A stretch of DNA of 64,000 nt from Streptomyces xylophagus (GCF_000716435.1 NZ_JNWO01000029.1:32880-96879), one strand, 5' to 3'. Numbered from the stretch's first letter, positions 1 through 8,267 are shown. Translations and numbers: made by a program. Notes: generated by a model not told the origin, from the sequence alone.

Positions 1-891
1 GGTGTGCAGTACACCAAGGACCCGGCACTGGGTCATGTGGCGGGCGGCTACGCGCAGTTGGCGGCGGCGGAGGCCAACGGGACGGCATTCGCGACGTACA
101 TGGGCGCGACGTCGCTGTCGGACCTGCGCGCTCTCCCGGCCGACGAGATCGTCACCAAGGTGTACGCGCAGGGCGCCCCGGCGGCGGGCACGAACTTCGG
201 CAACGTCCTGGACGGCTACGTCCTGCCGAAGTCGTACACGGCCGCGATGAAGTCCCGTACCGAGTACGACATCCCGGTCCTCACCGGCAACAACAAGGAC
301 GAGAACGGCGCCTCACCGACACTGACGATGACGGTGGCGGCGTACGAGGCCTACGCGACAACCACGTTCGGCGACAAGGCGGCCGATTTCCTCGCCCTCT
401 ACCCCGCCACGACGGACGCGGAGGCGGCAGCCCAGTACAACAACTACGCCCGCGACGAGGAACGCGTCTCCACCTTCCTCTGGGGCACACAGTTCCGGAC
501 GACGGCCGCCAATCGCAGCCCCGTCCACACCTACTGGTGGACCCACGTCCCCCCGGGCCACGACACCACCAACCCCATCGAGCCGGCGGACGGCGCGGGC
601 GCCTACCACGGCGCCGAGAAGTACTACCTCTTCGGCAACCTCTACGGCACCGACCGCCCCTGGACAGCGGCGGATTACGCGATCGCCGACACGACGTCGT
701 CGTACGTCGCGAACTTCGCGGCAACGGGCAACCCGAACGGGCACGGGCTGCCGCCGTGGCCGGCGTTGCGGACGTCGAAGCCGGTGTCGATGGAGCTGGG
801 CGACCACTTCGCGCCGCTTCCGGCGGCGGATTCGGGGGCCAAGTACGCGTTTTTGAAGGGGTATTTGGAGGGGCAGATGACGGAGTACTGA
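1..891 (+). CDS. Carboxylesterase type B, C-terminal part (5' end outside window)
   Basis: The reading frame is open from base 1 and ends at the TGA at 889-891, so only about 296 C-terminal residues are present. The segment matches the C-terminal half of type B carboxylesterases (alpha/beta hydrolases that cleave carboxylic esters; Streptomyces members are usually secreted). Visible family marks are the catalytic-acid region NNKDENG near residue 98 and the catalytic-histidine region GAYHGAEKYYLFG near residue 202, followed by the usual end SYVANFAATGNPNG...WPAL. The nucleophilic serine (GxSxG) must lie upstream of the window. A TetR remnant follows about 35 bases downstream. Confident of the family; the substrate is unknown. 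Confidence 0.88.
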   Translation, partial: GVQYTKDPALGHVAGGYAQLAAAEANGTAFATYMGATSLSDLRALPADEIVTKVYAQGAPAAGTNFGNVLDGYVLPKSYTAAMKSRTEYDIPVLTGNNKDENGASPTLTMTVAAYEAYATTTFGDKAADFLALYPATTDAEAAAQYNNYARDEERVSTFLWGTQFRTTAANRSPVHTYWWTHVPPGHDTTNPIEPADGAGAYHGAEKYYLFGNLYGTDRPWTAADYAIADTTSSYVANFAATGNPNGHGLPPWPALRTSKPVSMELGDHFAPLPAADSGAKYAFLKGYLEGQMTEY

Positions 892-925
892 GGCCGCGCA
901 TGCGGGGGGGGCATGGACTCGCTGA

Positions 926-1477
926 TACTTCGCCACACGCGACGACCTGGTCACGACACTGATCAACGACGTGTACACCGCGCTGGCCGACACCGTGGAC
1001 TCCGCCTGGGAGACCGCCCCCGCCCAGGACCCGGCCGCCCGCATCGAGGCGTGGGCCCGCGCGTTCCGCGGCTGGGCCCTGGCCCACCCCGAAGGTTTCC
1101 GCCTCATCTACGGCGACCCCGTCCCCGGCTACCGCTCCCCCGAGGGCGGCGCCGCCCCGGACGCCGCCCGCCGTGTCTGCACCGGCATCACCGCGCTGGC
1201 GGCCGCGGCCTGGCCGTACGCCGAACACCGCTACGCGGACAGCGACTTCACCTGGTCGGACTTCGACGCGGGCCTCCTCGACAAGGTCCGCCCGGCCTTC
1301 CCCGACCTGCCCCCGGCCGCAGTGGCCCTTGCCCTGCGCCTCTGGAGCCGCCTGCACGGCCTGGTCTCACTGGAGATCTACGGCCACCTGCGGAACCAGA
1401 CACTCAGCCCGGACAAACTCTTCCGCGAGGAACTGACCCAGCTCATCCGGACCTTGGACATCGCCCCGCAGCGGTAG
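926..1477 (+). pseudogene. TetR-family regulator remnant lacking the HTH domain
   Basis: Reading frame 2 opens right after a TGA at 923-925 with YFATRDDLVTTLINDVYTAL, which is the end of a TetR helix-turn-helix (normally ...LYRYFxSRDDLLxAL) running into the ligand-binding domain. The rest (about 180 residues, WHG-type C-terminal domain with a typical ...FRGWALAHPEGFRLIYG start) is intact to the TAG at 1475-1477. The first 40-50 residues, which would bind DNA, are absent, and an in-frame stop precedes the remnant. The first possible start inside is the GTG at 971. Most likely a 5'-deleted pseudogene; a ligand-binding-only protein from 971 is possible but less likely. Confidence 0.75.
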
Positions 1478-1516
1478 GAGGTATGCACGGGGGCACCTGC
1501 GGGGGCGCCCCACCGC

Positions 1517-2245
1517 TCACAAGAGGACAACACACCCTCGCCGCTCCAACTCCCCCAACAGCGACAAGGACGGATCGCACGCGTTCCACCGCAGGTCCAG
1601 CTTCTCCAGGGAGGGCAGGTCCAGCAGCCAGTCCGGGAGCAGGGTGAGCCGGTTGCTGCGTACGTCGAGCTGGCGGAGTCGGGGCAAGTCGGCCAGGGAG
1701 TGCGGGAGTTCGGTGAGCGCGTTCTCCCGTAGATCCAGGTGACGGAGTTCGTGGAGGTCGGTCACGGATGACGGCAGGCGGGCGATCTCGTTGCCCCGGA
1801 GCCAGAGTTCGCGCAGGTCGAGGAGATCCCCGATGCTGTCGGGCAGTGTGGTGAGCCGGTTGTGCTGTGCCCGGAGTTCGATCAGGGCTGTCATGCGGCC
1901 GATGGTCTCGGGCAGGGCGGTGAGGGCGTTCTCGCCGACGTTCAGGTAGCGCAGCCGGGTCAAGTCCCCCAGGGCGTGCGGGAGTTCGGGCAACGCGTTG
2001 TCGTGCAGGTAGAGGCAGCCGTCGAGGCCGGGCAGGTCGCCGAGTTCGTCGGGCAGCGAGGTGAGGTGGTTGTGACCGAGGTCCAGGGTGGTCAGCCGGT
2101 GCAGTCGGCCGATCGCGGGTGACAGGTCCGTTAGTCCGTTGTCCGCGAGGATCAGGACCTGGAGTCCGGTGTCCTGCCATACCGACTCCGGTACTTCTCC
2201 CAGCTGTCGGCGCCATAGATTCAGCGTGTTCGGCATGTGCGGCAC
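1517..2245 (-). CDS. Cytoplasmic leucine-rich repeat protein
   Basis: A 242-residue protein made almost entirely of leucine-rich repeats of about 23 residues with the pattern LxxLxLxxNxLxxLPxxIGxLxxL (for example LTTLDLGHNHLTSLPDELGDL). Roughly eight repeats run from residue 25 to the end. No signal peptide or membrane segment is seen, so it is probably intracellular and mediates protein-protein contact. The start could be GTG at 2245 or ATG at 2236. It lies 3-12 bases after the stop of the upstream Nudix gene, so the two are almost certainly co-transcribed and perhaps translationally coupled. The partner is not evident from the sequence. Confidence 0.85.
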   Translation of the reverse strand: MPHMPNTLNLWRRQLGEVPESVWQDTGLQVLILADNGLTDLSPAIGRLHRLTTLDLGHNHLTSLPDELGDLPGLDGCLYLHDNALPELPHALGDLTRLRYLNVGENALTALPETIGRMTALIELRAQHNRLTTLPDSIGDLLDLRELWLRGNEIARLPSSVTDLHELRHLDLRENALTELPHSLADLPRLRQLDVRSNRLTLLPDWLLDLPSLEKLDLRWNACDPSLSLLGELERRGCVVLL

Positions 2246-2248
2246 GGT

Positions 2249-2695
2249 CTACACCCAACCGTGCAGGGACACCTCTGTCCAACTCCCGCTGAGGTAATGG
2301 TCGAGCGCCCCAGCATTCCCCCGGACGAAGTTCCCAGGAACGGCGTCGACATCGACCCAACGGACCTCCGCGTGCTTGAGAGGCTCGCGGTTCTCCGGTT
2401 CGCCGGTCCACTTGTCCGTGGCGAAGACGACCGTGAGGTAGCCGCTCGGTGCCTCGACGCCCAAGGCGGCATGGACGACGTGGACGACCTTCAGCGACTC
2501 CGCCGTCACGACGAGCCCGGTCTCCTCGTACAGTTCGCGCACGGCCGTGGCGGTGACGGGCTCGCCGGGTTCGTTCTTGCCTACGGGGAGATCCCACATG
2601 CCGCGGCCGAACTTGGCGTACTCGCCGCGTTGGATGAGGACGACGCGACCCGCGGCCCGGTCGTGGACGATGACGGCGGCGACCAGCAGGGTCAT
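2249..2695 (-). CDS. Nudix hydrolase
   Basis: A 148-residue protein with a perfect Nudix box (G-x5-E-x7-REU-x-EE-x-GU) between residues 39 and 61: G39, E45, then RELYEETGL. The fold hydrolyses nucleoside diphosphates linked to another moiety, using metal bound by the REUXEE glutamates; the substrate cannot be read from sequence. The ATG at 2693-2695 overlaps the TGA of the upstream gene (ATGA), which fixes the start and implies translational coupling. It is the second gene of a propeller - Nudix - LRR operon. A longer open frame extends upstream but is only the shadow of the upstream gene. Confidence 0.9.
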   Translation of the reverse strand: MTLLVAAVIVHDRAAGRVVLIQRGEYAKFGRGMWDLPVGKNEPGEPVTATAVRELYEETGLVVTAESLKVVHVVHAALGVEAPSGYLTVVFATDKWTGEPENREPLKHAEVRWVDVDAVPGNFVRGNAGALDHYLSGSWTEVSLHGWV

Positions 2696-5001
2696 GGCGT
2701 GCCGGGCCGGACGGTGAGGTAGGTCCAGCCGCTCCAGGCGGAGCCGGTCTGCGCGCCCGTGCTCGGCGGGGTGTAGTGGCCGCGCAGGCGGTAACGGCCG
2801 TTGTCCGCGAAGAGTTTGAGGGCGCGGCTGTAGCCGTACCAGCCGTCGCTGTACAACGGCACGCACTTCTGCGAGGTGACCTGGTGCCACGCTCCCGAGG
2901 TGTAGCGCTCGACGTACACCGACATGCATCCGGTGGACTGGTGGGGAGCGACCTCGAGGTCGTAGCCCATGTTCACTTCGGACTTGTAGAAGACCTGATA
3001 CGTCGTCGCACCGATCCGGGTGGTCGCGAGCGGCCATTGCAGCTGGGTCCGTGTCACGGCCGGGGTGAGCGTCACGCCGTGCGTCGCGGTGCGTGGGGCG
3101 TAGCGGTAGTCGCCCGCGAAGACCGCGGTGAAGGTGGTGTTGCGGGTGACCTTGACGGTCGCCACCAGGTTGCCCGACGAGTCGACGCGGCCGGTCTTGA
3201 GCTGGGTGCGGGACTTTCCGGCGGGCTGCGAATAGAGCGTCACCGTACGGGAGTTGTACGTCGTCCCGAGGTGCGCGGTGACCTTGGCCGTGGCGCCGGA
3301 ACGGTAGGCGCCCGCGTTCGTCGTGACAGTCAGGGCCGGAGTGGCCCGGGAGACCTGGACGTTCGCGGACGAGGTCACCGGGAGGTAGGCCGTGCCGCCG
3401 TCGTAGGTGACGGTGTAGGTGTTGGTGCTGCCGACCTGCGGTGTGTCGTGGACGGTGAAGGTGCCGTCGGCGGCGGGCGTGACCGCGGGGAGGGTGTAGC
3501 CGGACGGGTGGGCCGCGTCCTTCTTGACGACGTGGACCGTGCCGGTCGTCAAGTGGGCGTGGGGCCAGGTGAGTTGGCCGGTGACGGCGAGCGGCGCGGC
3601 GCGGTTGCCGGTGGCGGGTGCCGACAGGGTCAGCTTCGGCTGGTACTTGGCGAGGGGGATGTCGAAGGTCCGGGTGGCCGGGGCGTAGTGGCCGCCGCCG
3701 GAGTAGTCGACGCGGTAGCTCAGGGTGCCGGTGAGCGGGGCGGTGTCGTGGACGCGGTACAGGCCGAAGGTGGCGATCGGACTCGCCGGGACCTTTGTCG
3801 CGTCGGGCACGACCACGCCGTCCGGATGGGCGTCGTCGTAGCGCGTTATCCGTACGGAGCCCGGGAGTTGACCGTTGTCGCCCGCGTCGAGCGAGAGCGT
3901 GGAGTCGAACACCGCCGAGAAGGACAGGGGTTCCCCGGGAGCGAGCGGCTCGGTGGCGGGCCCGATGATCCTGACGGCGGCGGTCTCCGGGGACCGGGTC
4001 TGCTGCAACGTCGGTGTTCCGCCGGCGGGGTCCACGGACACGGCGTACAGCCGGCTCTCGTCCGGCGCCCAGGCGAGCCCGTGCGCGGCCGGCCGTAGCG
4101 GATCGTCGATCAGGTGCTCGCTGTAGAAGCCGGAGCCGCTCACCGGAACGGCCAGATACTCCCGGCCGTCCCAGCCGGCCAGGGTGCCGTCGGGCGCGAC
4201 GGCCAGGGCCGGGGCGCCCAGCGCGTTGGCGAACGAGCCTTCCCTTGCCAGGTCGGAGAAGCGGAGCCGGTTGGCGAACACGTTCCGCGACGACGCGACG
4301 GCGACATCCTGCCCGTCCGCGGTGACCGCGAAGTCGGTCAGGTCGGGGATCGGCTCCGTCTGGGCCGCCTGCCGCGTCAGCGCGCCGCCGTCCGCGATCC
4401 GGTACGTGACGAACGCCGAGGTGTCGCCCGTCTGTACGGCCGCGACGAGCGCGCCGGACGGCGTCGGAGTCGTCCCCAGCGTGGGCGAACCGGCCCAACT
4501 CCCGTCGTCCCGCGCTGTCTTCACCGTCCCAGTGGCGTCCACCGACCCGATGCCACCGGTGCCCGCCGCCGTCCCGTACCCGAACCAGAGCGTGCCCCCG
4601 GCGACGGCCAGCGAGTCGGGCCGGGTACCGGCACCGGTGCCGTAGCGGGCGGTCTCCGCCAGCGTGTCCGTACTGATCGCGGCGATCGCGTCCTGGTCCG
4701 GCAGCGCCGCGTAGAGCGTGGAACCGTCGTCCGACAGCGCCAGCCCCGTGGCCCCCGGCTCCCCGCCGATCGTCGTCGCGTCGCCGCCGTCGAGATCGGT
4801 CACGAGGATGCCGTCCGTGCCGGCGCCCCCGCTGAAGAAGAGATGACCGTGGGCGGCGTCCACCAGCAGATGCGAGAAGTGCGCGATCGGCAGCGCCACC
4901 CCCGACGCCGCGTACGAGTCGGCCGCCCCGGGGACGATCACCCCCGTCAGCCCCAGCACCGTCGCCGCCGCGGTCAGCAGCGAGAAACGCCTCGTCTTCA
5001 C
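2692..5001 (-). CDS. Secreted beta-propeller and Ig-like repeat protein
   Basis: About 769 residues. The GTG at 4999-5001 is preferred over the upstream GTG at 5019 because a GGGGGG ribosome-binding site lies six bases before it. The N-terminus is a signal peptide (KTRR, a hydrophobic stretch, then a likely cut near DSYA/ASG). Residues of about 35-330 resemble a WD40/YVTN-like propeller (repeated LVTDLDGG, GLALSDDGSTLYAAL, AVAPDGTLAG patterns), and residues 340-650 hold Ig-like repeats with TGTVHVVKK / YTVTYDGGTAYLP motifs. The C-terminal 100 residues (QVFYKSEVNMGYDL...) are a further surface domain. Extracellular, role unknown. The stop overlaps the Nudix start. Confidence 0.8.
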   Translation of the reverse strand: MKTRRFSLLTAAATVLGLTGVIVPGAADSYAASGVALPIAHFSHLLVDAAHGHLFFSGGAGTDGILVTDLDGGDATTIGGEPGATGLALSDDGSTLYAALPDQDAIAAISTDTLAETARYGTGAGTRPDSLAVAGGTLWFGYGTAAGTGGIGSVDATGTVKTARDDGSWAGSPTLGTTPTPSGALVAAVQTGDTSAFVTYRIADGGALTRQAAQTEPIPDLTDFAVTADGQDVAVASSRNVFANRLRFSDLAREGSFANALGAPALAVAPDGTLAGWDGREYLAVPVSGSGFYSEHLIDDPLRPAAHGLAWAPDESRLYAVSVDPAGGTPTLQQTRSPETAAVRIIGPATEPLAPGEPLSFSAVFDSTLSLDAGDNGQLPGSVRITRYDDAHPDGVVVPDATKVPASPIATFGLYRVHDTAPLTGTLSYRVDYSGGGHYAPATRTFDIPLAKYQPKLTLSAPATGNRAAPLAVTGQLTWPHAHLTTGTVHVVKKDAAHPSGYTLPAVTPAADGTFTVHDTPQVGSTNTYTVTYDGGTAYLPVTSSANVQVSRATPALTVTTNAGAYRSGATAKVTAHLGTTYNSRTVTLYSQPAGKSRTQLKTGRVDSSGNLVATVKVTRNTTFTAVFAGDYRYAPRTATHGVTLTPAVTRTQLQWPLATTRIGATTYQVFYKSEVNMGYDLEVAPHQSTGCMSVYVERYTSGAWHQVTSQKCVPLYSDGWYGYSRALKLFADNGRYRLRGHYTPPSTGAQTGSAWSGWTYLTVRPGTP

Positions 5002-5027
5002 GCAGGTCCCCCCGGACACACGATGAG

Positions 5028-5055
5028 GCCCCGGCCGCGGGACGGCGGCCGGGGC
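5028..5055 (-). terminator. Hairpin after the arsR-aquaporin-arsC operon
   Basis: An 11-bp GC-only inverted repeat (GCCCCGGCCGC / GCGGCCGGGGC) sits between the arsC stop and the propeller gene start. There is no T-run, as is common for Streptomyces terminators. Confidence 0.5.
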
Positions 5056-5197
5056 GAAACCCTCAGGTCAAGTTCTGCGCGGATCGTACTACGTGGTCCA
5101 CGGCGGCCCTTCGGCACGCGGACCCCGGATCGGACGGCGGCGGCGCCACCCGCGCGGTGAAGAAGACACGGCGTGAGCCGACCCCGCTCCCCTTGGA

Positions 5198-5623
5198 TCA
5201 GGCCGACGCCGCCGGAATTCCGAGCTCGCCCAGCAGACCTCGTACCCGCCGCTCGATCTCCTCCCGGACGGGCCGCACGGCGTCCACCCCTTGCCCCGCC
5301 GGGTCGTCGAGTTGCCAGTCCAGGTACCGCTTGCCCGGGAAGACGGGGCAGGCGTCCCCGCAGCCCATCGTGATCACGACGTCCGAGGACCGCACGGCCT
5401 CGACGGTGAGCACCTTCGGCGTCTCGGCGGAGATATCGATCCCCACCTCCGCCATGGCCTCGACCACCGCCGGGTTGACCGTGTCGGCGGGAGCGGAGCC
5501 CGCCGACCGGACCTCGACCCGGTCACCGGCGAGACGGGTGAGGAAGGCCGCGCCCATCTGGGAGCGGCCGGCGTTGTGGACGCAGACGAACAACACGGAG
5601 GGGCGCGGGGCGGCGGAAGTCAT
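5198..5623 (-). CDS. arsC: Arsenate reductase, low-molecular-weight phosphatase fold
   Basis: A 141-residue protein with the LMW-PTPase P-loop C14-VHNAG-R20-S near the N-terminus (CX5R), and a further cysteine pair in the region GCGDACPVFPGKRYLDW. Family members reduce As(V) to As(III) with thioredoxin or, in actinobacteria, mycothiol/mycoredoxin; which one applies here cannot be told by eye. It is the third gene of the leftward run arsR - aquaporin - arsC, about 30 bases after the aquaporin stop, so its product As(III) would be made beside the channel gene. The arsenic role follows from context and the P-loop; a plain tyrosine phosphatase is less likely. Confidence 0.88.
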   Translation of the reverse strand: MTSAAPRPSVLFVCVHNAGRSQMGAAFLTRLAGDRVEVRSAGSAPADTVNPAVVEAMAEVGIDISAETPKVLTVEAVRSSDVVITMGCGDACPVFPGKRYLDWQLDDPAGQGVDAVRPVREEIERRVRGLLGELGIPAASA

Positions 5624-5652
5624 GGCGGGTGTCCTTGGAGGCTGAAGTCCGG

Positions 5653-6387
5653 TCAGGGGGAGGCGAGTTCGGGCTCGCCGTGCGGGGCGACGACGACGGC
5701 CGCGGTGCGGGCAGGACGTCCGTACACGACTGCCACGGCCCCCAACCCGGCTACGGCGCCCAGCAGTTGTGCCCCGACGAACGGGGCGACGGAGGCGGGC
5801 GCGATCCCGGCGAAGGTGTCGGTGAAGGCGCGGCCGACGGTGACGGCGGGATTCGCGAAGGAGGTCGAGGACGTGAACCAGTAGGCGGCCCCGACGTAGG
5901 AGGCCACGGCTGCCGGGGCGAGCGCGGCGCGGCCGACGCGCTCCAGCCCCAGCACGAGCAGGACCAGCCCACCCGTGGCGACGACCTCACCCAGCAACAG
6001 GTGCCCGGCGGAACGGTCGTGGGTGGAGAACTCCACCAGCGGCTCGGCGAACATGGCGTCGGCCAGCACCGCGCCCGCGATCGCCCCGGCAACCTGCGCG
6101 GGTACGTACGCGGCGACCTCCCGCAGGCTCGGCCCGGTTCCGCTACGACGGCCGGTCACCCAAGTGGCCAGCGTCACGGCGGGGTTGAAGTGCGCGCCGG
6201 AAACCGGCCCCAGCAGCGTGATCAGCACACCCAGGCCGAGGACGGTGGCCAGGGAGTTGGCCAGCAACTGCACGCCGACGTCGTGGGACAGCTCGGTCGC
6301 CTGGATGCCGGAGCCCACGACCACGGTCACCAGCAGCCCGGTCCCGACCGCCTCGGCGACGGCACGGCGAGCGAGGGAGGCCGTCAC
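5653..6387 (-). CDS. MIP/aquaporin family channel of the ars operon (AqpS-like)
   Basis: About 244 residues with six hydrophobic segments and both aquaporin NPA boxes, HFNPAVTLA near residue 63 and FANPAVTVGRAF near residue 185. In typical aquaporins the second box is NPAR, the arginine of the selectivity filter; here it is NPAV, as described for arsenic-operon AqpS proteins, which let As(III) and methylated arsenicals leave the cell. The start is taken as the GTG at 6385-6387, which overlaps the TGA of arsR (GTGA) and is therefore translationally coupled; the longer open frame upstream is an arsR shadow. No ArsB or Acr3 pump is nearby, so this channel is the only visible exit route. Confidence 0.87.
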   Translation of the reverse strand: MTASLARRAVAEAVGTGLLVTVVVGSGIQATELSHDVGVQLLANSLATVLGLGVLITLLGPVSGAHFNPAVTLATWVTGRRSGTGPSLREVAAYVPAQVAGAIAGAVLADAMFAEPLVEFSTHDRSAGHLLLGEVVATGGLVLLVLGLERVGRAALAPAAVASYVGAAYWFTSSTSFANPAVTVGRAFTDTFAGIAPASVAPFVGAQLLGAVAGLGAVAVVYGRPARTAAVVVAPHGEPELASP

Positions 6388-6764
6388 GCGGTCACTTCCG
6401 TGACGGCCTGCGGCGTCGTCAGGAACGCGGCGAGCTTGTCCAGAACCCCGGGCAGCGCCCAGTAGTACACCCACGTCCCACGGCGTTCGCAGTCGATCAG
6501 ACCGGCCTGCCGCAGCAGCTTGAGGTGGTGGGAGATCGTCGGCTGGGACAGGTCGAAGGCCGGCGTCATCTCGCACACGCAGACCTCGCCGCCCTCCCGC
6601 GAGGCGATCATCGACAGCAGACGCAGCCGCACCGGATCGCCCAGCGCCTTGAACACCTTCGCCAGCTCCGTGGCACATTCGTCGTCCAGGGGCGCGGAGG
6701 CCAGACCGGGGCAGCACGAGGCGTCCTGGCCGATCGCGATCACCTCAAGCTCTTGTTTCGACAC
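6384..6764 (-). CDS. arsR: ArsR-family arsenic-responsive repressor
   Basis: A 126-residue winged-helix protein. The metal-site motif EVCVCEMT (residues 60-67) matches the ELCVCDL As(III) site of ArsR, and the recognition helix follows (LSQPTISHHLKLLRQAGLI). Extra cysteines ASCCPG near residue 17 could give a second site. The GTG start at 6764 is followed by SKQELEV. The gene heads the operon with the aquaporin and arsC and faces arsM across an 83-base gap that contains a perfect inverted repeat, the likely operator for both directions. Expected to release DNA when As(III) binds. Confidence 0.9.
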   Translation of the reverse strand: MSKQELEVIAIGQDASCCPGLASAPLDDECATELAKVFKALGDPVRLRLLSMIASREGGEVCVCEMTPAFDLSQPTISHHLKLLRQAGLIDCERRGTWVYYWALPGVLDKLAAFLTTPQAVTEVTA

Positions 6765-6771
6765 CCTTCTA

Positions 6772-6822
6772 TATTGACGTCTCTCGATCCAAGGCGCAAG
6801 GTTGCATCAACGAACGTCAATA
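6772..6822. promoter_or_regulatory. Probable ArsR operator pair between arsR and arsM
   Basis: TATTGACGT at 6772-6780 and its exact complement ACGTCAATA at 6814-6822 lie 33 bases apart in the divergent arsR/arsM promoter region, one copy near each gene. This arrangement would let one repressor control both transcription units. The role is inferred from symmetry and position. Confidence 0.6.
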
Positions 6823-6847
6823 CAGGCAGTTAGGAGTGGATCCAGCC

Positions 6848-7669
6848 ATGAGCGAACAGTCCACCGAGCCCACCGACCTGCGTGAAACCGTCCGCCGGCG
6901 GTACGCCTCCGCAGCCCTGAAGGTCACCGAGGGCGGCACCGCCTGCTGCGGCCCCGAGCCCGTCGAGATCGAGACCGAAACCGAGACCGACGAGAACTTC
7001 GGCTCCGCGCTCTACCCCACCGCCGAACGCGACAGCCTCCCCACCGAAGCGGTCGCCGCCTCCCTCGGCTGCGGCAACCCCACCGCCGTAGCCGAACTCC
7101 GCGAGGGCGAACGCGTCCTGGACCTCGGTTCCGGCGGCGGCATCGACGTCCTGCTCTCCGCACGCCGCGTCGGCCCGACCGGCAAGGCGTACGGGCTGGA
7201 CATGACGGAGGAGATGCTCGCCCTCGCCCTGGGCAACGCCGAGAGGGCGGGCGCCACCAACGTGGAGTTCCTCAAGGGCACCATCGAGGCGATCCCGCTG
7301 CCCGCGAACACCGTCGACGTGGTCATCTCGAACTGCGTGATCAACCTGTCCGTCGACAAGCCCGCCGTCTTCACCGAGACCTTCCGCGTCCTCCGGCCCG
7401 GCGGCCGTATCGGCGTCTCCGACGTCGTCGCCGACGACACGCTCACCCCCGAACAGCGCGCGCAGCGCGGTGACTACGTCGGCTGCATCGCCGGTGCGCT
7501 GTCCTTCGCGGAGTACCGCACCGGCCTCGAAGCCGCCGGTTTCACCGGCATCGCCATCACCCCGGCCCACCCCGTCGCGGACGGCATGCACTCGGCCGTC
7601 ATCCGCGCCACCAAGCCCCGAGACCAGAACAGCGCCCGACCGACCGAAGTCGACTCAGGCGCTGCGTAG
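6848..7669 (+). CDS. arsM: Arsenite S-adenosylmethionine methyltransferase
   Basis: A 273-residue class I SAM methyltransferase. Visible are the SAM-binding loop VLDLGSGGGID, LDMTEEML, and the three cysteine regions expected of ArsM: TACCG (C33/C34), SNCVINLS (C163) and DYVGCIAGA (C213), the last two 50 residues apart as in characterised ArsM. It methylates As(III) to volatile or exportable species. The ATG at 6848 is chosen over the GTG at 6836 because TTAGGAG abuts the GTG directly. It is divergent from arsR. The last 11 codons (ARPTEVDSGAA) belong to a repeat that recurs beside tRNA-Lys at 23.76 kb, so the tail may be foreign to the enzyme. Confidence 0.9.
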   Translation: MSEQSTEPTDLRETVRRRYASAALKVTEGGTACCGPEPVEIETETETDENFGSALYPTAERDSLPTEAVAASLGCGNPTAVAELREGERVLDLGSGGGIDVLLSARRVGPTGKAYGLDMTEEMLALALGNAERAGATNVEFLKGTIEAIPLPANTVDVVISNCVINLSVDKPAVFTETFRVLRPGGRIGVSDVVADDTLTPEQRAQRGDYVGCIAGALSFAEYRTGLEAAGFTGIAITPAHPVADGMHSAVIRATKPRDQNSARPTEVDSGAA

Positions 7670-7679
7670 CGGGTCAGGG
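7631..7679 (+). repeat. Imperfect direct repeat, copy 1 (arsM 3' end)
   Basis: About 49 bases nearly identical to 23759-23808 (by eye five mismatches and one gap). Copy 1 covers the last 13 codons of arsM and its stop; copy 2 lies just outside the 3' end of tRNA-Lys, in the remnant of an integrated element. Confidence 0.75.
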
Positions 7680-8267
7680 AGCGTTTCTGTCCTTGACCGC
7701 CGCGTCGAACAGGGCGGCGGCTGCCGCGCGGGCGGTCGTCGCCGCCGACGGGTCGCGGTCCATCCGTGCCGAGATCCCGGCGCCGTCGTACAGCAGATGG
7801 AGCTGCCGTGCCAGCTCTTCGGGATCGGCGACGCCGGCCTCGCGGGCCAGGTCCGTGAACAGGGTCCGTACCCAGAGCCGGTACCGGTCGGCGGCACCCT
7901 CGACAGGGCTGCCGGGCCGTACCTCCGCGCTGGCCGCCATGTGCGCACAGCCGTTGAAGCCGGGCTCGGTGAACAGCTGGCCCTGCCCGTCGAAGACGCC
8001 CAGCAGCCGCTCGCGTGGCGTCCGGAACCGGGTCAGGACGCGCTCGATCTGCTCACGGGTGCTGGCGTGGCGGGCATCGAGGTATGCCTGCACCAGCTCC
8101 TCCTTGCTGCCGAACAGGTTGTAGAGCGACGCCTTGGCCACTCCGGCCTTCTGCACGATGCGGTCGATGCCCACCGTCTGCACGCCCTCGCTGTAGAACA
8201 GCTCGTCGGCGGCGGCCAGCAGACGCTCACGCACGGACGGCTTCGAGGCGCTGGCCTTGGTGGACAT
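7674..8267 (-). CDS. TetR-family regulator
   Basis: About 197 residues. The N-terminal HTH is intact (RERLLAAADELFYSEGVQTVGIDRIVQKAGVAKASLYNLFGSKEELV), followed by a TetR ligand domain. The ATG at 8265-8267 has an AAGGAAG ribosome-binding site six bases upstream; the GTG at 8273 is less suitable. Two AGAC...GTCT palindromes lie just upstream (8285-8302 and 8352-8365), suggesting autoregulation. Related palindromes sit in the divergent SDR/VOC promoter region near 10.9 kb, so this protein probably governs the cluster 8.3-11.8 kb. Convergent with arsM, whose stop lies 5 bases from its own. Confidence 0.88.
   Translation of the reverse strand: MSTKASASKPSVRERLLAAADELFYSEGVQTVGIDRIVQKAGVAKASLYNLFGSKEELVQAYLDARHASTREQIERVLTRFRTPRERLLGVFDGQGQLFTEPGFNGCAHMAASAEVRPGSPVEGAADRYRLWVRTLFTDLAREAGVADPEELARQLHLLYDGAGISARMDRDPSAATTARAAAAALFDAAVKDRNAP

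Noticed and set aside
2249..4498. 749-residue frame ending in the Nudix domain
   Set aside because: Residues before the ATG at 2695 are the shadow of the propeller gene; the ATGA overlap fixes the Nudix start.
5653..6717. Long 354-residue start for the aquaporin
   Set aside because: The upstream part overlaps arsR in another frame; the GTG at 6387 overlapping the arsR stop gives the normal aquaporin length.
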